A stretch of 64,000 bases of DNA from positions 30,052,347-30,116,346 of the forward strand of contig OY365806.1 in assembly GCA_959347315.1 (NCBI GenBank). The letters are read 5' to 3'. Source of the stretch: Bimastos eiseni. Its lineage: Eukaryota > Annelida > Clitellata > Crassiclitellata > Lumbricidae. The position numbers and the translations under genes were made by a program. Of the stretch, positions 10,515 to 23,359 are shown piece after piece; position 1 is the first letter of the stretch, and each line of letters opens with the position of its first letter. Below the pieces are notes generated by a model. That model had not been told where the DNA came from, did no database searches, and was given only the letters and a program-made list of their open reading frames with translations.

Positions 10515-11315
10515 TCCACCAATTTTAATAACTTTTGGCATAGGTAGATGGAAAAAATGGCTGAAATTTTATGCCATATATAAATTTTCCACCTCACCTG
10601 ACTCATGTCACCTCACTACCTTGTTAAATACAGATTGACCAATTTTTAGTATAACGCTTAAATTTTATTACTTGCAATGGCTGCACTGAACTCCATTTCA
10701 TCGAGTCGGGTGTCAAAGTGAATGGGGCATACTATCACGACAACCTTCTTGCCCAGAAGCTACTGCCAGACAAACGACGGATATCCCACGGCGAGGTTTT
10801 TGTCTTTCAACAGGATGGCGCCCCGTCGCATCGAGCTCGCGACACCGTCTCTTTCCTGGAGCGAGAGACGCCCGACTTCATCCCGCCAACACTGTGGCCG
10901 CTAATTCACCGGATCTTAACCCAGTCGAATATAGTCTAAGGAGTGTGCTGCAGAAGAAAGTTTTCCGCTCCAGAATAGCCAGCGTCGACGAACTGAAAGC
11001 GCGTCTGATTGACAAATGGGCGCGTTTTGATAAGCAGATCGTTGATGCTGCTATCGGCCAGTGGCGTCGCCGTCTTAGCGCTTGTGTCCGTGTAGGGAGG
11101 CACATTTCAAGCACCAATTCTAACACTCTTAAGCAGATCTGTCGTAACAATTGTTTGTTGTAAGTAATAACATTTAAGCGTTATATAAAAATTGTCACAT
11201 CTGTGTTTACCAAGGTAGTGCAGTGACATGAGTCAGGTGAGGTGGAAAATGTATATGTAGCACAAAACTTCAGCTATTATGTCATCGAACTACCAAAAGC
11301 TATTAAAATTGGTGG
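10515..11315 (+). mobile_element. Internally deleted mariner-like (DD37E) element with long TIRs
   Basis: Long inverted repeats of about 155-160 bp flank the remnant: 10515-10676 on the left and 11161-11315 on the right. The most conserved blocks are CCACCTCACCTGACTCATGT (left, 10589 on) against its reverse complement (11229-11247 region), CCACCAATTTTAATA at the outer ends, and TATAACGCTTAAAT at the inner ends. Between them is the 3' half of a transposase. The left TIR joins directly to mid-transposase sequence, so the 5' half of the gene was lost by an internal deletion. A TA duplication at the ends cannot be seen. Identity between TIRs is roughly 80 percent by eye, so the copy is old. Confidence 0.85.
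10682..11163 (+). pseudogene. DD37E Tc1/mariner transposase, C-terminal half
   Basis: The frame begins inside the protein (CTELHFIESGVKVNGAYYHD) and runs through FQQDGAPSHRA, which holds the second catalytic aspartate. A one-base deletion at about 10899 in the LWPPNSPDLNP segment shifts the frame; the second frame then continues with NSPDLNPVEYS, which holds the third acidic residue (E), and a C-terminal RWRRRLSACVRVG-like region. Counting across the break gives 37 residues between the second D and the E, i.e. the DD37E group of the IS630-Tc1-mariner superfamily. The N-terminal DNA-binding domains and the first aspartate are missing. A cut-and-paste enzyme remnant without possible activity. 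Confidence 0.85.
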
Positions 11316-14300
11316 AAATTTGACGAAGTTCTAACAAAAACGATTTTCCTTGGTTTATTTTGAGACACAGTCTAGTCTCTAATTGCAACTTTCTTCTTGT
11401 TATAGCAATTCTGGGAATCTCGCGATATATGCTTTTATCCTAGTTGCCGCTGTGTTTATCTTGTGATAATTCAATCCAAGCGGCGCCTAACGCTAGACAG
11501 ATGTAGATGATATTATGCACTTTCATCAAATGAGATAGTTAATGTTGGGGCATCTCGGTGGCTCTATTGCCGTGTGAGTAGCAGTTTAGGTTGAGTAGTT
11601 TTTTTCTTATTTTTCGTCTCTCTCTATATATATATATGTATATATATATACAGCTATTATCCCGATAGTTATGAAGCGTATCTTGAAAGCCTCTCAGAGA
11701 CGGCTATTGATATCTGATTCCAGGTGATGACAAAATTGTCAATGTTTGCAATGATGAGTTTGTGACTCTAAGCCTATACATAGCGACCAATAACATGCGA
11801 CTAGAGACAGCAAAATTGTTGTCTTCTGTTATAATCTACTCTCGATGAGATTGCAAGTCTCGGAAGTCAGTCGCTGTAACGTTTTTAGTTTGAGTTTCAC
11901 CAATAGGCGACGGAAGAAATTTTAGTCAATTACAGCGAAGGTACCACGCAAAGACTACACATGTTGACATGTTGACTATGCATACACTGGCCATATAGAA
12001 CCTACTGATTGGCAGCGTTTAGTTTAATGATCTTGCTCACCAGGTGTGTTGGGATATGGCTCGTTTATATCTAAAGACAATAGGCCTAGCGGGTGAATAT
12101 AATGTATACGCCGCCGTCATGAATACACGAGCTTTTCATAATATATTGCGCATGGTTGACAGAGAAAAGCGTCTTGTTCCGCTGTTTTTTCCGATAATTG
12201 CCGCATAAGACTTCCAGAAAGTTATCGCTGATTATATTGACCCAACTATTTTTTTAAATTAACGACAACACGTGCTGGCCAAGTGCTGACCACGCACGCG
12301 CTGACCACGTGCTGACTGAAATGGCGCTGTTGATCTATCTGCTGGGCTCCATCTGATGGAGCCAAAGCTTGCAAGCGTCGATTCAAACGATGCCTATGGA
12401 TGTCTGAATCCGTAACCTCATGATCTTCAATTCGTAACAACCTTGATCTTGACGGAAGTGCTCAGCCAGTTTGTTAACCAACGGATGATGAAAGGAGCCA
12501 GGCTTCGACTGAGTACTCAACCACAAACATTCTCAGTGACAAAGCAGGTCAAGGATTAGCGCGGACCCTTTCGCTGGTTTGCTGATGTAGACCTATTTTG
12601 CCTTCAAGTAATTCGTCAAAGATGTCATTTCAGAATGGCAATTGTCAACGAAGTCGTCGAACGCAGTCGGAACATCGTCAACCGAAACCAAGCTTAGAGC
12701 CAATTATCATCTATCACGTATAATGAGAAGATTTTCACCATAACGTATAATGAGAAGATTTTCACCATAACGGGCTTTTTAACGGCAGATCACTGCAAGG
12801 TTATGTTCGTATCTTGATCCTTACGCCACGTATTCTGCCAGATGTCGAAAAACATCCCGCCAGAAGACTTCGTTGACAATTGCCCGTTGAAAAGCAGTAT
12901 GCTCTGGTAGAGGCCATTGCTGAATGAATGAGTTGTCGAGTCTTAACCACTGTCGTCACATGACTTCGACGGATTTCCGATACAACTTTAGTTACTTCAA
13001 TTCGATCGGGATCTGATGCATGATTGTGGACAGACACAACAAACAACCACGTCATCAGTTTGACTTACTCACCTGCAGAACAATCACACTTTGCACGTCT
13101 CTGTAAAGTGCTCCCACGTCATCAGCCGTAACATTGTCTTTTCGAAGTTTGCATCCATCATATAAATAGACCTAATGATCTTTTTCACAAAGCGATTTAA
13201 AATGCGTTCAACGTATACATTGTGCCCGATGAAAAGTAAACCCCAAAAAGTGTCACAATCAGAAATTTTAGCATTTTACTAAAATTTAGACAACAACAAT
13301 AGTCGGCATATTAACACAAAACTTTAATCCCGTTTGAAAATGTTGCTGATTTTTTCAAGTCTATGAATGTTTGAAATGGAGTACCGACCGAAAAGAGGAA
13401 GTTTACAACACACAAGAGCAATAAGGAAGTGAAGTCTAGCTGCAGTTGGTGCCCAAAATGTCCTCCTTGTACGCGTACGCAAGACCTTAGACGTGGACGC
13501 TACTGTTTGATGAACCGGTCGATGATCACGTGGTCGAACAGCTGCCACTCCTCAATCAGACGCGCACTATGATGATCGACGTTGCAAATGCGGGAAAGAT
13601 TACCGCTTTCCTCCAGTAGGCTCCAGAATTAATTGTTAACTTGATTGAGGCCTGGATTGCCAGGCGGCCACAGCTGCCGGGATATGAAGTCGGGTGTCTT
13701 TCGGGACAGCAGAGCATTGGTGTCTCACGTGCTAGGTGTGCAGGGGCACTTGTCTCGTGTAAAGACTACACGTCATCTAGTTGCCTCTGCCCGGTTTTCG
13801 GTTCACTGTGCCGGATTCATCGACCTTCTTCAACAATTTACTCAAAGACGACAAACATTTGCTTCTGTTCGGTAGTTCAATCACAAAACTTCTTGCCCCA
13901 TGTCACAATAATTTAACTAAAATATATCTTCTTTTGTAAATGCCATGATTCTTCATCTTTTACACCATAACAAGCAACGCTCCATTGATAGGGACGTCGA
14001 CAGCGTGTGAGAAGGTAAGGACCTATGCTTGAAACTTATAATTTTACCAGCCATTTTGAATCACTCAATTTCTTTGCTTAGGCTACATCAATTTAAGACA
14101 TATTTTCAGATTTATTCGAAAATGATGTTGGCTATTGCACATATAATTTTATTGATATTAGATTGATCTTCAAGCAGTTTCTGACAAACGTTTAGGGGCC
14201 TACTTTTCGTTGGGACACAGTGTAAATGCAAAAAATATCCAGACCGGGTCGCATTCACTGTAAGAATAGACGGCGGCGCTAAGACATGAAGGAATTGAAG

Positions 14301-14960
14301 GCGAGATTAAATAAAAGAAAAAGTAGTAGAATCTGATATTTTGCGAACAATGAAGTCTTCTCAAGGATTCTTTGATTGTAGGTTAATCTGTATCACTTGA
14401 TTGGATTTACGGTGGTAGCCTGCCTATAGTCCTTAAAAATAAAAGTTGCAATTTCGTGTATGTTATCTTCTTAATCGCATGACTTCTCTTTCCGCTCATT
14501 GCTTGTGGCCCGACCGTCAAGTTTTTACAAGTCCCTTAAGTCTTTTTTATTTAGTCGTGGCTGGGCTGGAAGCGCTAGTGATCAGCGTTCTTGAAGGGAT
14601 GCTTTATAGATGCCCAATATGAACAAATGAATCTGCTTCCTTGCCAGAGTAATGAAAAAGAGTATACCGCATAACTTCGGCATGCCTGATTGCTATTTAG
14701 TGATGGATCATTGCTCATGGCTTTTCACAATTCATGACAATATGCCTCTGCGCAGTGCCGAAAAAGTATAAATAAATCAGCACATCAATGTTAAAAATGA
14801 AATTTGAGAGAAGTTTGCAATCCTGGCTTTGCGAATTGAGGGTTGAATGTTTTTGTGAACTCAGCAACATCGTAATTTTGTAGTTTGTATGCAGTTGCTG
14901 CATGCAAATACTAGGCATCTCAAGCTTTGTGCTGTTGAGAGCTGAAGCTAATTTCAGTTA
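11316..14960. other. Unassigned intergenic or intronic sequence
   Basis: No gene is recognisable. There is a short TA repeat at about 11622-11650 and a small tandem duplication of 27 bp (TAATGAGAAGATTTTCACCA..., starting 12721 and 12748). The stretch 12240-13900 is less AT-rich and contains several 60-90-codon frames on both strands with no family resemblance; it may be an old retroelement, but I have no motif to prove it. Confidence 0.4.
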
Positions 14961-15038
14961 AATTATGTTGGTTGGCCTTTGCTCTTCATGATGATATTGG
15001 GAGTTGAACAGCTAGTAGATGCTGCATCAATCCCATAA

Positions 15039-15125
15039 TCATCACCATCATCATCATCGTCGTCATCGTCATCGTCATCGCCATCGTCATCGTCATCGTC
15101 ATCGTCGTCGTCATCATCATCATCG
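15039..15125. repeat. (CAT/CGT)n trinucleotide repeat
   Basis: A compound CATCGT/CATCAT array, about 29 units. Its Asp-rich minus-strand frame is a repeat artefact. Confidence 0.95.
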
Positions 15126-15379
15126 GTGTTGTTGTCTGTCTGTCTTTCTCTGCATTGGACAGATGCAATGAAGATGACAAGGCAGCAGCAGCAGTCCACT
15201 TTGTCTTGACTATTACTCCAGATTTCCAGATGAAGCAGTTCTCTTCCGCCATCTTCCTTTTCTTAATGCGTTCTTGTCTGCCGACCAATTTACGTTGTCC
15301 GCTTCGGCCACGTAATGTAACGCTTCGGATCAGTACGCCTACGCTCATCAGTCATTAAGAATGACCGATCTTCCGAAAT

Positions 15380-18300
15380 TTTAAGGAGAGTCATAGCATC
15401 GGTATTCCCTAAGTCAAACAGTTGATCGGTGTCAGTCTTGAAGCAGTTTCATTTGTCATATGAGTTGGGCTTATTCGTTTTTTATTCCTCATCAATTCGG
15501 TCCATGTGTCAAACATTTCCTCCAGTTGCTCAATAGCATTTTTCTCTACGGTAGTTGGAATACGAGCCACATTCCATAACTGCAACACTTCTCTGTCTCT
15601 AACAAGTTCTTATAAATATTGTTTTGATGAAAGAACCTGACTTGATTTTGAAAGTTTCATCCGATAAACGAAGCCAACGGAACCATTCTTCGGTTGAGTT
15701 TCAATTGCTGGTTAGTCAGTAATAAGCTTTGCTTACTGCTACCGTTAATGGACATTAGAGTACAAGCAAAGAAAATTCTGCCTTTAATTATTTCATTCTT
15801 ATTTAATTGGCGATCTATATTTTACGGGCTAATTTTATTAATTATTATTGAAACACTTGTCTGTAAAAAGAACAGATGTTGCATCTCAGTTGGACAAAAG
15901 GTTAAATTATTTAATCATTTGTTATAAAATCAAAAAAATGTTCATTCTGCAACAAAATGGCTGCAACAGGAAGTGATGTAATCAACAAGTTAAATGAATA
16001 AGTAAGTTAGAGAGCACTGAGTCTGGCGTGGCCTGCAGTAAACCATTACTGGAATCCAACTAGTAGAGCAAACAAAGAGCACAGTAAGCGGAATGGCGCA
16101 TAGAAAGAGAGGCGAGCAGCGAGCACAGATGACAGTGACAGTGACCAGAAGAGAGCACGGTAATCAGAATGGAGCATAGAGAGCAGAAAAGAGCAAAAAC
16201 AGTGGATTATTGTGACCATATGAATTGTTGGCGTATACTAATAAAATTTATAAATGTCATCACTTCTTCTAAACACACGAATTAATATAGACCTACACTA
16301 TATAAGACTTGCCTATGCTCATTGAAAATTGTTTAGCCAACATCATGGTCAGCTGATGACACACAAAATAAAATATAAAAATTACACTGAAACTTGATTT
16401 CGGTATCGTCCAATTGAATTGACATAACACAAGACCAATGTCTTCAATATGAGAAGGGTAAGGTCATACGGTCGCTATAGGAAAAGCATGATATCGTACA
16501 GTTACACTTAACCAGGGATTGAAGAGGGGCAATGAAATGCCGGCATGGTTACAAGAACCATTCCCCACTACTGCCATGTATGGGATTTTGTCTGGAGAAA
16601 TACCGGTATGCTTGCAGTATACCGTTTCATACCATCAAACTTGAAGCCCTGTTTAATTTAATGAATATCAGATTCTCATCGTCGACGGCTGTGCTTCTCA
16701 GATTGTGGCCTAAGTCCGATAACAGTTCATGGGTGATTTGGGCGATTGGCTACTGTGAAAAATAACCGGTAGAAAAATTTTGGTCATACTCACAAATTAT
16801 AATGTGGCCTATTGAATTGTATGCAATTGTCTGCAATGTAAAATATTTAAAGTAAAAATATGGCACCGTGTTCTTGTACAATAGACAAGTTTAAAAATTA
16901 TAGTTGTGATAAACAGTAACAAAATGTCATCTATGTTGAATAGCGTTGAAAGAACCGGTTCGTGATAAGGCAGGTAGAGCAATTGGTCCTCAACATCAGA
17001 GAGTGTGTGATGCATTGATGTACTATACGCTATCGACCCCTAGCGAGTAAACCAAAAGTACAGAAACAGTAAATTTTTCTTCCATTAACAAATCCAGAAC
17101 GAGAAATTGTAAGATATGAAAAAATCCAACTCTTGTTGGGTGTCAAATGAGATCTTCTATTTTCTTAAAATTAATGCGCAACAGACCTAACTTCAATGGT
17201 TAGAGGACTAAAACATGTTAATATGGGAGTGCTGGCATTGGGAACAGCAAAGTGCCCTACACAGCTCCTGAAAGTTTGAACGCAATGCTGCTTTTGCTCT
17301 TTTTTCGACCGAAAAATTTCTGATAACCTGGGGGAGGGCGTGGAATCAATAATCGAGCTTTATCTAAAGAAGAATTGATTATAACCATTATCATAAACCA
17401 TTATTTCTGTCGATCTTCATATCTTTCGCTAATTTTTCTCTGATATATCACATTCTTTCCTTTCTCTTCTACTCTAATCCGTCTTCCAGTTACCAATCAC
17501 CTCAGTTTCCTACACCGATCCATATGCTACCATGAACCTCGACTCAAGAAGGAACGTCACCTCGAATTCCGAATATTTTCAGTAACTCCGCAAATACCTC
17601 TATAGTCACCCACCGTCATTCGCCCCAGAATCCTTTAGTTATCACCTTCCACAGGCCTTCCACTCCAAATTGAGGTCTCATATCATTAAGAATGCAATAT
17701 GTATACATACAAATATATTTATATATGCAGTATATGTTGCTTCTGAGCTGAAAGGTGTTCGCCAGTCGCCACCGTCATGTGTATATGCGCCGAGATTATG
17801 TGCCTGCCACTCTACCTTGCATAATTAATTATTAGTTGGCCGGCTGGACGTTCATATTGCACGTGTGGCTGGTAACCTAAGCTTATGAGATAATCGTTTC
17901 GTAGTGTGTAACTGTAATATTATAATAGTCGATTTTGTGCTGACAATGTCTGAAAGAATTTAAATTGATACCGCGAGAGTACAGATCAAAGTTTGTTTAT
18001 GCTAAGAAGATGGTTGAAGAAACGTATACGATGTTCATAGTTGAGCGAAGAACTATATAGTTGAATTATTATGCGAGGAGTCGACAACAAATTGACTAAT
18101 TATTTCACAAATTCACATGAATAAGTTAATTAAAATTTATTTTCGACTCTTCCACGGACAGTGGCTTACTCCGTCGACCATCGCCATCATAAGAACCACT
18201 ACACCACAGTTGTCTTATTGAAGCAAGAATAGGTTACGAAACTAATGTTGTGGTAGACCTAGCGGACAATAACCGAATTGTTCTGGCTATTTCGAATAAG

Positions 18301-18885
18301 ACAGATTACGGTTTCCTCTCCAATGAAAATGAACCATTTGTCCACTTTACACTGGAAAAATGATCCAGAAATAGGACGTCTGTTTTAGTGCACAGAATCG
18401 AAGCTATTTATTCCATCCCACATGACAGCTGACAATCATTGATGACCAAACATCATATGTCGCGAGAGAAGGCAAAGAATCGTCTTCAGACGTATTAGAG
18501 AAAGACAGGAAAATGAACAAAGAGGTGCAGTGATGTAACGATGTCGTAGTTGTGTACAGACAGACATTTAGTTATATGCAGTCCGGATCCAATATCGACA
18601 TCAAATGATGATAGAAAGTATGAGAAGTATACAAGAGTTAATTGAATTCAGTGACTCGTGCTTTAAACATTCAGACCACAAATCAAAGGAACCAAGACTC
18701 TGAAGTCTGGAGTAAAGTCAGTGATAAAAGTGAAGGTGCACCAACGTTCACGAGCATCTCCATTAAAATGAATCACATACAGCGCTCGCAGGAAACGACT
18801 TCATGTAAATGTCATCTTATGCACAAGTCAACAAGACAATAACATTAAAAAAAGTACGTACATGTAGGCTACTGGATGGATTGGC
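15380..18885. other. Unassigned AT-rich sequence
   Basis: No recognisable gene, TIR element or long tandem repeat. A purine-rich patch at 16060-16200 has degenerate GAGCACAG/GAGCAGA words. Nothing else stands out. Confidence 0.4.
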
Positions 18886-18959
18886 TCAATCCATATAAGT
18901 CGCTATATGTAGGTGGGCATGTAGACAGGTAGATTGGGAGGTGGGTAGGTGGCTTCTGT

Positions 18960-19080
18960 TTGACCCCGCTATGCCATCAAGAAAATGATTAGTGAAGCCC
19001 TCTTCATTTATCCAGGATTGGGACTGGCTACATCTGAAGATGGCAGCAGGCCTAGTGGAGTTCCGACTGCTGCCCATTTT
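18960..19080 (-). mobile_element. Possible RTE-type LINE 3' tail
   Basis: On the minus strand the sequence contains AGTCCCAATCCTGGATAAAT followed by GAAGAGGG. This resembles the GTGCCGGTCCCAAGCCCGGATAAA...GGAGGG segment that I recall from 3' ends of RTE-type LINEs in fish and molluscs. The same motif occurs at 39705-39741. No reverse-transcriptase frame accompanies it. The family name is from memory and is uncertain; that the two windows share a repeat is visible directly. Confidence 0.4.
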
Positions 19081-19510
19081 CCAGCACAATAAAAGTTTAC
19101 TAATCCTCTGCCCACAAAGTACACACTGAAAAACCCAGGGAAACATTGAGAGTGTAGGCTGGAGGAGAATGGACAAACACAAGACACGCGACAGGAGCAT
19201 AGACACTTTCCAGCCGATGCTGATTGACGAGAGGATCGTCATGGTGTATCCAAGTAAATTAAGTAGGATGGCTAATGACTTGGACGTGCTTTGTACACGA
19301 TGAGTGTCTGCCTGAAGCCGTTGCGTTCGCGCACTCGACAGCCAGCATTCGACCAGTGTAGAGAGCTAGTGGCAGGTGCGATGTGATCTCGGTACGAGAG
19401 TCCAAGACACGGTCTTGCAGTCTGGCGCTGAATTAATCACTGATCACATAAGTGTCCAAGAGCCGTTCTACATTTTATTTGTAGAATGTCGATCTACACT
19501 AAGCGCAATG

Positions 19511-19529
19511 CAGCAGCAGCAGCAGCAGC
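19511..19529 (+). repeat. (CAG)6 repeat
   Basis: Six CAG units followed by CTCTCTG. Short, no known gene context. Confidence 0.9.
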
Positions 19530-20220
19530 TCTCTGTATACGGCCAGCATTCAGTCAGGCAACGTTTGGTGCAGTTTGAATGACTCTTTTTGTCATCCGAA
19601 CCATTTTAATTATGTCATGTGAGACAGCACGGCCGAAGAAAGGATTCCTTCGTAGGAATTTATTTAACATTTTTCAAACACTAATGCAAATGCGAGCAAT
19701 GTTTATCTTTGAAAATAATACACTGAACAACTCATTTAAAAGATTTTGCCCATTTCGGATTTTACCAGAGGTATGGCTAGGGGCAGAGGGGACATGTGTC
19801 CCTAGGCGCCAAGTTGGAAGGGGCGCCAAAATGAGGATTAAAACTATTTTATTTTAATTTTACTTAAATTTTAATAAACTAATTTATCCCAACTAAGTTA
19901 GTAAGATCTTATTTTGGTGCACCCAAAACGTCCTCTTTACAAACAGGTTGTCAAGCATGATTTGCCGCCCTGGTCCCAATGATCAGTGAACACCAAGGGC
20001 TAGTAAGGGACGACAAAATACTCAGGACCAATTTCCAAATCTATGCATTTCACTGTAAATTCTGTTAACTATAAGTTACTGCTGTTTCAATTGCAAGATG
20101 TGAGCGGTCCTTCAGCCGATTAATTTATTCCTGCTTGCGTGTTACAGAATGGCTGCCATACTTCCAAAAACCTCAAATTGACTCCGAACGTAAAAGTAAA
20201 CAATTCAAAAATTAAGAATG

Positions 20221-20388
20221 CTATAATCATAATTACTGTTGTTAAACTGTAGCAGACAATTACTGTTCACTAAGTGGTACTTATTGAATTGAGTAAAGTA
20301 ACGAAGTTTGATGTGATGCTACATTTTTTAGAACCCTCCCCTCGTCACACAAAGTCCAAGGCTCGTAACGTCATTTATGGACGGCCCC
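20221..20388 (-). mobile_element. Partial third copy of the GGCCGTCCATAAATGACGT element
   Basis: This aligns with 30310-30522 of the second composite element: ATAATTACTGTTGT, AAGTGG.ACTT, TTTGATGTGATG and finally CGTAACGTCATTTATGGACG followed by GCCCC. Only one terminus and the adjacent 150 bp are present. The outer composite part (CCTGGACG ends) is absent, which shows that the inner element also exists on its own. Confidence 0.7.
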
Positions 20389-20399
20389 AAAGGGGAGCC

Positions 20400-21970
20400 A
20401 ATTCTTTAGTTTATCCCCGGGCGCAAAATACCATAGCTATGCGCCTCTGGATTTTACGCATGCAGGTTACCTTGACAGCAGATCTATTTACAATTACAAC
20501 TGCATCTAAAATTGTTGTCTGCAATCCACATTATGACTTATCAGCCATATATGATATATGCACTGTTTCGTTAGTATAGGAAATTGCCATTGAGCATTAA
20601 ATTTGGATATATTTACCGGACCATTGTCGGTCTTGTGAGAACGGAATAGATTGAAATTACATCAAAGTATAACACGTCAAATTTTATTAAATCAGAGCCA
20701 TCCTCTGTGTTTTATAACAATTTGCTTCAACACTACGGACACAGATAGAAGCATGCACAAACACGGATTTGTAGACAGACACGTTTAAACCCACGAACAA
20801 TCACATAGTCACAAACAATTTCACGGAGACGCACAAGCAGGCACTTAGGCAGATACATATATGCCTACATACACAGACATCAACTCCAGATAGGACCTAT
20901 ACGCGCATATAAAGGCACACACGTAGACACTCGGAAAACCACACAGGCAAGACATAAATAAACACAGGCAGACAAAAGCAGGCGGAGACACAAGACCATA
21001 ACCGGATATTACCAGAGCGTCGACAGGCTGTCCAAATACGGCGGAAGCAGAAGTTGGCCAATCGACGGAAGTGGCCTATCCCATCATGCATCTCTGTTTC
21101 CGCAACCACCCATTTCCGTTTTCACGGAAGCCTTCCTCCATCCTTTCCACCCTTCCTCTTTCCCTCAACGGATTTCAGCCTCTCTTCCACTGCAAAGAAG
21201 AACACTCATTTGCGCTAACACTGAGAGACAATCATAGGGTGTTGTCGACATCATTTTCTTAGCCTCAGCGTATAAAGATACCCTGGAGCAAATCCAGCGG
21301 GGCAGCTATGAACATGAAGCATTAGCAAATATATATATATATATATATTCATTTTTATTATCTTCGGGGTATCATATGGTGGCTGGATGACCAGCCATCT
21401 CCCGCGCTGTCAGATCCTCCCACCGACTGTCTGCTGCTGAATGTTCATTACATCGCTAAGGAGTCTGATGGGAAAAGAAATCTCAAAATATTCTTCCCAC
21501 ATCAGTGCCTGATGCACGAAAAGATACGACAGTCTAAGATATATATCATTTTATCTAAACCGATTACTGATGTTCAGCACTATTTTGTCTGAATCTTAAA
21601 GATCAACTGACGAAGCCATGCATATAAGGAATAACATTAGTCTTCAATCTTCATACGTGATTGAAATTATAATAATTAGCCAATTAGCAACTGATGGTCG
21701 TCCTGATAGACGATGATTCGAAGTACTAGGCAGAGACACAGTCACTGAAAAAGCAGATAGTCCCAGACTTACTCTGAATATATGCATCAGTCTCTATAGT
21801 AATAAGATAGTATCAGAAGAATGCAACAGACTCCTCCTCAGTCTTTCTCATCCTCTGTTTCGGAAATGCCTCAACTATATTTGATTTAAGCTTTTTGCCA
21901 CTTTTTGTCCGTGATTGCACGGATTTCATTAGATGTCATTTCTGAATTGTTGAGTAAGACTTTATCAATG
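20400..21970. other. Unassigned sequence with minor simple repeats
   Basis: A degenerate ACACAG/CAGACA-rich stretch lies at about 20740-20990 and a (TA)n run at 21329-21348. No gene is recognisable. Confidence 0.4.
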
Positions 21971-21974
21971 TTCA

Positions 21975-22030
21975 TTAACGATTATGATTACGATCATGAT
22001 CACGATTATGATCACGATCATTATTACAAT
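21975..22030. repeat. Degenerate GAT/GATCAT simple repeat
   Basis: An irregular array of GATTATGATTACGATCATGA-type words. Confidence 0.8.
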
Positions 22031-22189
22031 GGGTGATGTAAGGTGATCGAAATCCCGATATCTTACTATCATTGGTGCCCCAAGCAAATCGAGCGGTGGC
22101 GGAGTAATCAGCTTATTATTTTGTAAGCGCTCAGTCAAAAACAAAATCAACGACGTATGGTCGGGTCCAAGTTCGGTTCTACGACTTTT

Positions 22190-22211
22190 GATCTCCCGTC
22201 AGTTGATCCCC
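22190..22211 (-). repeat. Orphan inverted unit of the GATCAACTGACGGG minisatellite
   Basis: The sequence ATCTCCCGTCAGTTGATCCC is the reverse complement of a unit boundary found in the array that starts about 380 bp downstream. It stands alone in otherwise unrelated sequence. Confidence 0.7.
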
Positions 22212-22587
22212 TGAATATTGAACCCAGCTCAATTGATACAACATTCATGCATGATCCACATGCGACCTTCTCCATTTATTAAAAGAACGATGTAAAAGAG
22301 CCCGAAATGTTGAAATAACAAAACAAATACAAAAGCGTAATTGAGAGTTATGATATGATTAGTTTATCAGCACAAAGTCCTAAGCATAAGCGTCTATGCA
22401 TGGGATAAATGAGCCATTGCTCTTAGATATAAAAGAATTTCGGTTGTAATCGGTTATAGCGTTAAGTCACACGAAGCCTGGGCCTTCATTTGTTATTTTG
22501 TAATGTTATTTTGCAAATCTGTAAAAAAATGTTTTGCTTACTAATAGTATCAGCTACAAGCCTGGGATGCGCAGCCTAGAGATTTGA

Positions 22588-23356
22588 GGAGTTCAATTGA
22601 CGAGAGGATCAATTGACTAGCGGACCAATTGACGGCGGATCGACTGACGGGGATCAATTGACGGGGGATCAATTGACGGGGATCAACTGACGGGGATCAA
22701 TTGACGGGGGATCAATTGACGGGGATCAACTGACGGGGATCAACTGACGGGATCAATTGACGGAGGATCAATTGACGGGGGATCAACTGACGGGGATCAA
22801 TTGACGGGAGATCAATTGACGGGGGATCAATTGACGGGGATCAATTGACGGAGGATCAATTGACGGGGATCAACTGACGGGGATCAATTGACGGGGGATC
22901 AATCGACGGGGGATCAATTGACGGGGATCAATTGACGGAGGATCAATTGACGGGGGATCAACTGACGGGATCAATTGACGGGGGATCAATTGACGGGGAT
23001 CAATTGACGGGGATCAACTGACGGGGATCAATCGACGGGGGATCAATTGACGGGGATCAATTGACGGAGGATCAATTGACGGGGGATCAATTGACGGGGA
23101 TCAACTGACGGGGATCAATCGACGGGGGATCAATTGACGGGGATCAATTGACGGAGGATCAATTGACGGGGGATCAACTGACGGGGATCAATTGACGGGG
23201 GATCAATTGACGGGGGATCAACTGACGGGGATCAATTGACGGGGGATCAATTGACAGGGGATCAACTGATGGGGATCAATTGACGGGGGATCAATTGACG
23301 GGGATCAACTGACGGGGATCAATTGACGGGGGATCAACTGACGGGGATCAATTGAC
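22588..23356 (+). repeat. 14/15-bp minisatellite, about 53 units
   Basis: Units of the form GATCAATTGACGGG(G) alternate between 14 and 15 bp. Three main variants differ in the centre: CAATTG, CAACTG and CAATCG; a GGAGG variant also recurs. The first four units are the most diverged, as expected at an array edge. The CAATCG variant at 22901, 23030 and 23117 marks a higher-order pattern: units between the last two are a six-unit, 87-bp block that recurs in the same variant order. The array ends at GACGCGATACC. No coding frame is maintained. Confidence 0.95.
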
Positions 23357-23359
23357 GCG

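Noticed and set aside
18886..19242. A 118-codon minus-strand gene
   Set aside because: The frame covers a repeat tail shared with 39.7 kb and has no recognisable domain.
19762..19850. A hAT element starting CAGAGGTATGGCTAGGGGC
   Set aside because: The start resembles a hAT terminus, but no partner end or target duplication was found.
22588..23356. A CRISPR-like array
   Set aside because: Units are 14/15 bp and contiguous, without unique spacers; it is a minisatellite in a eukaryotic context.
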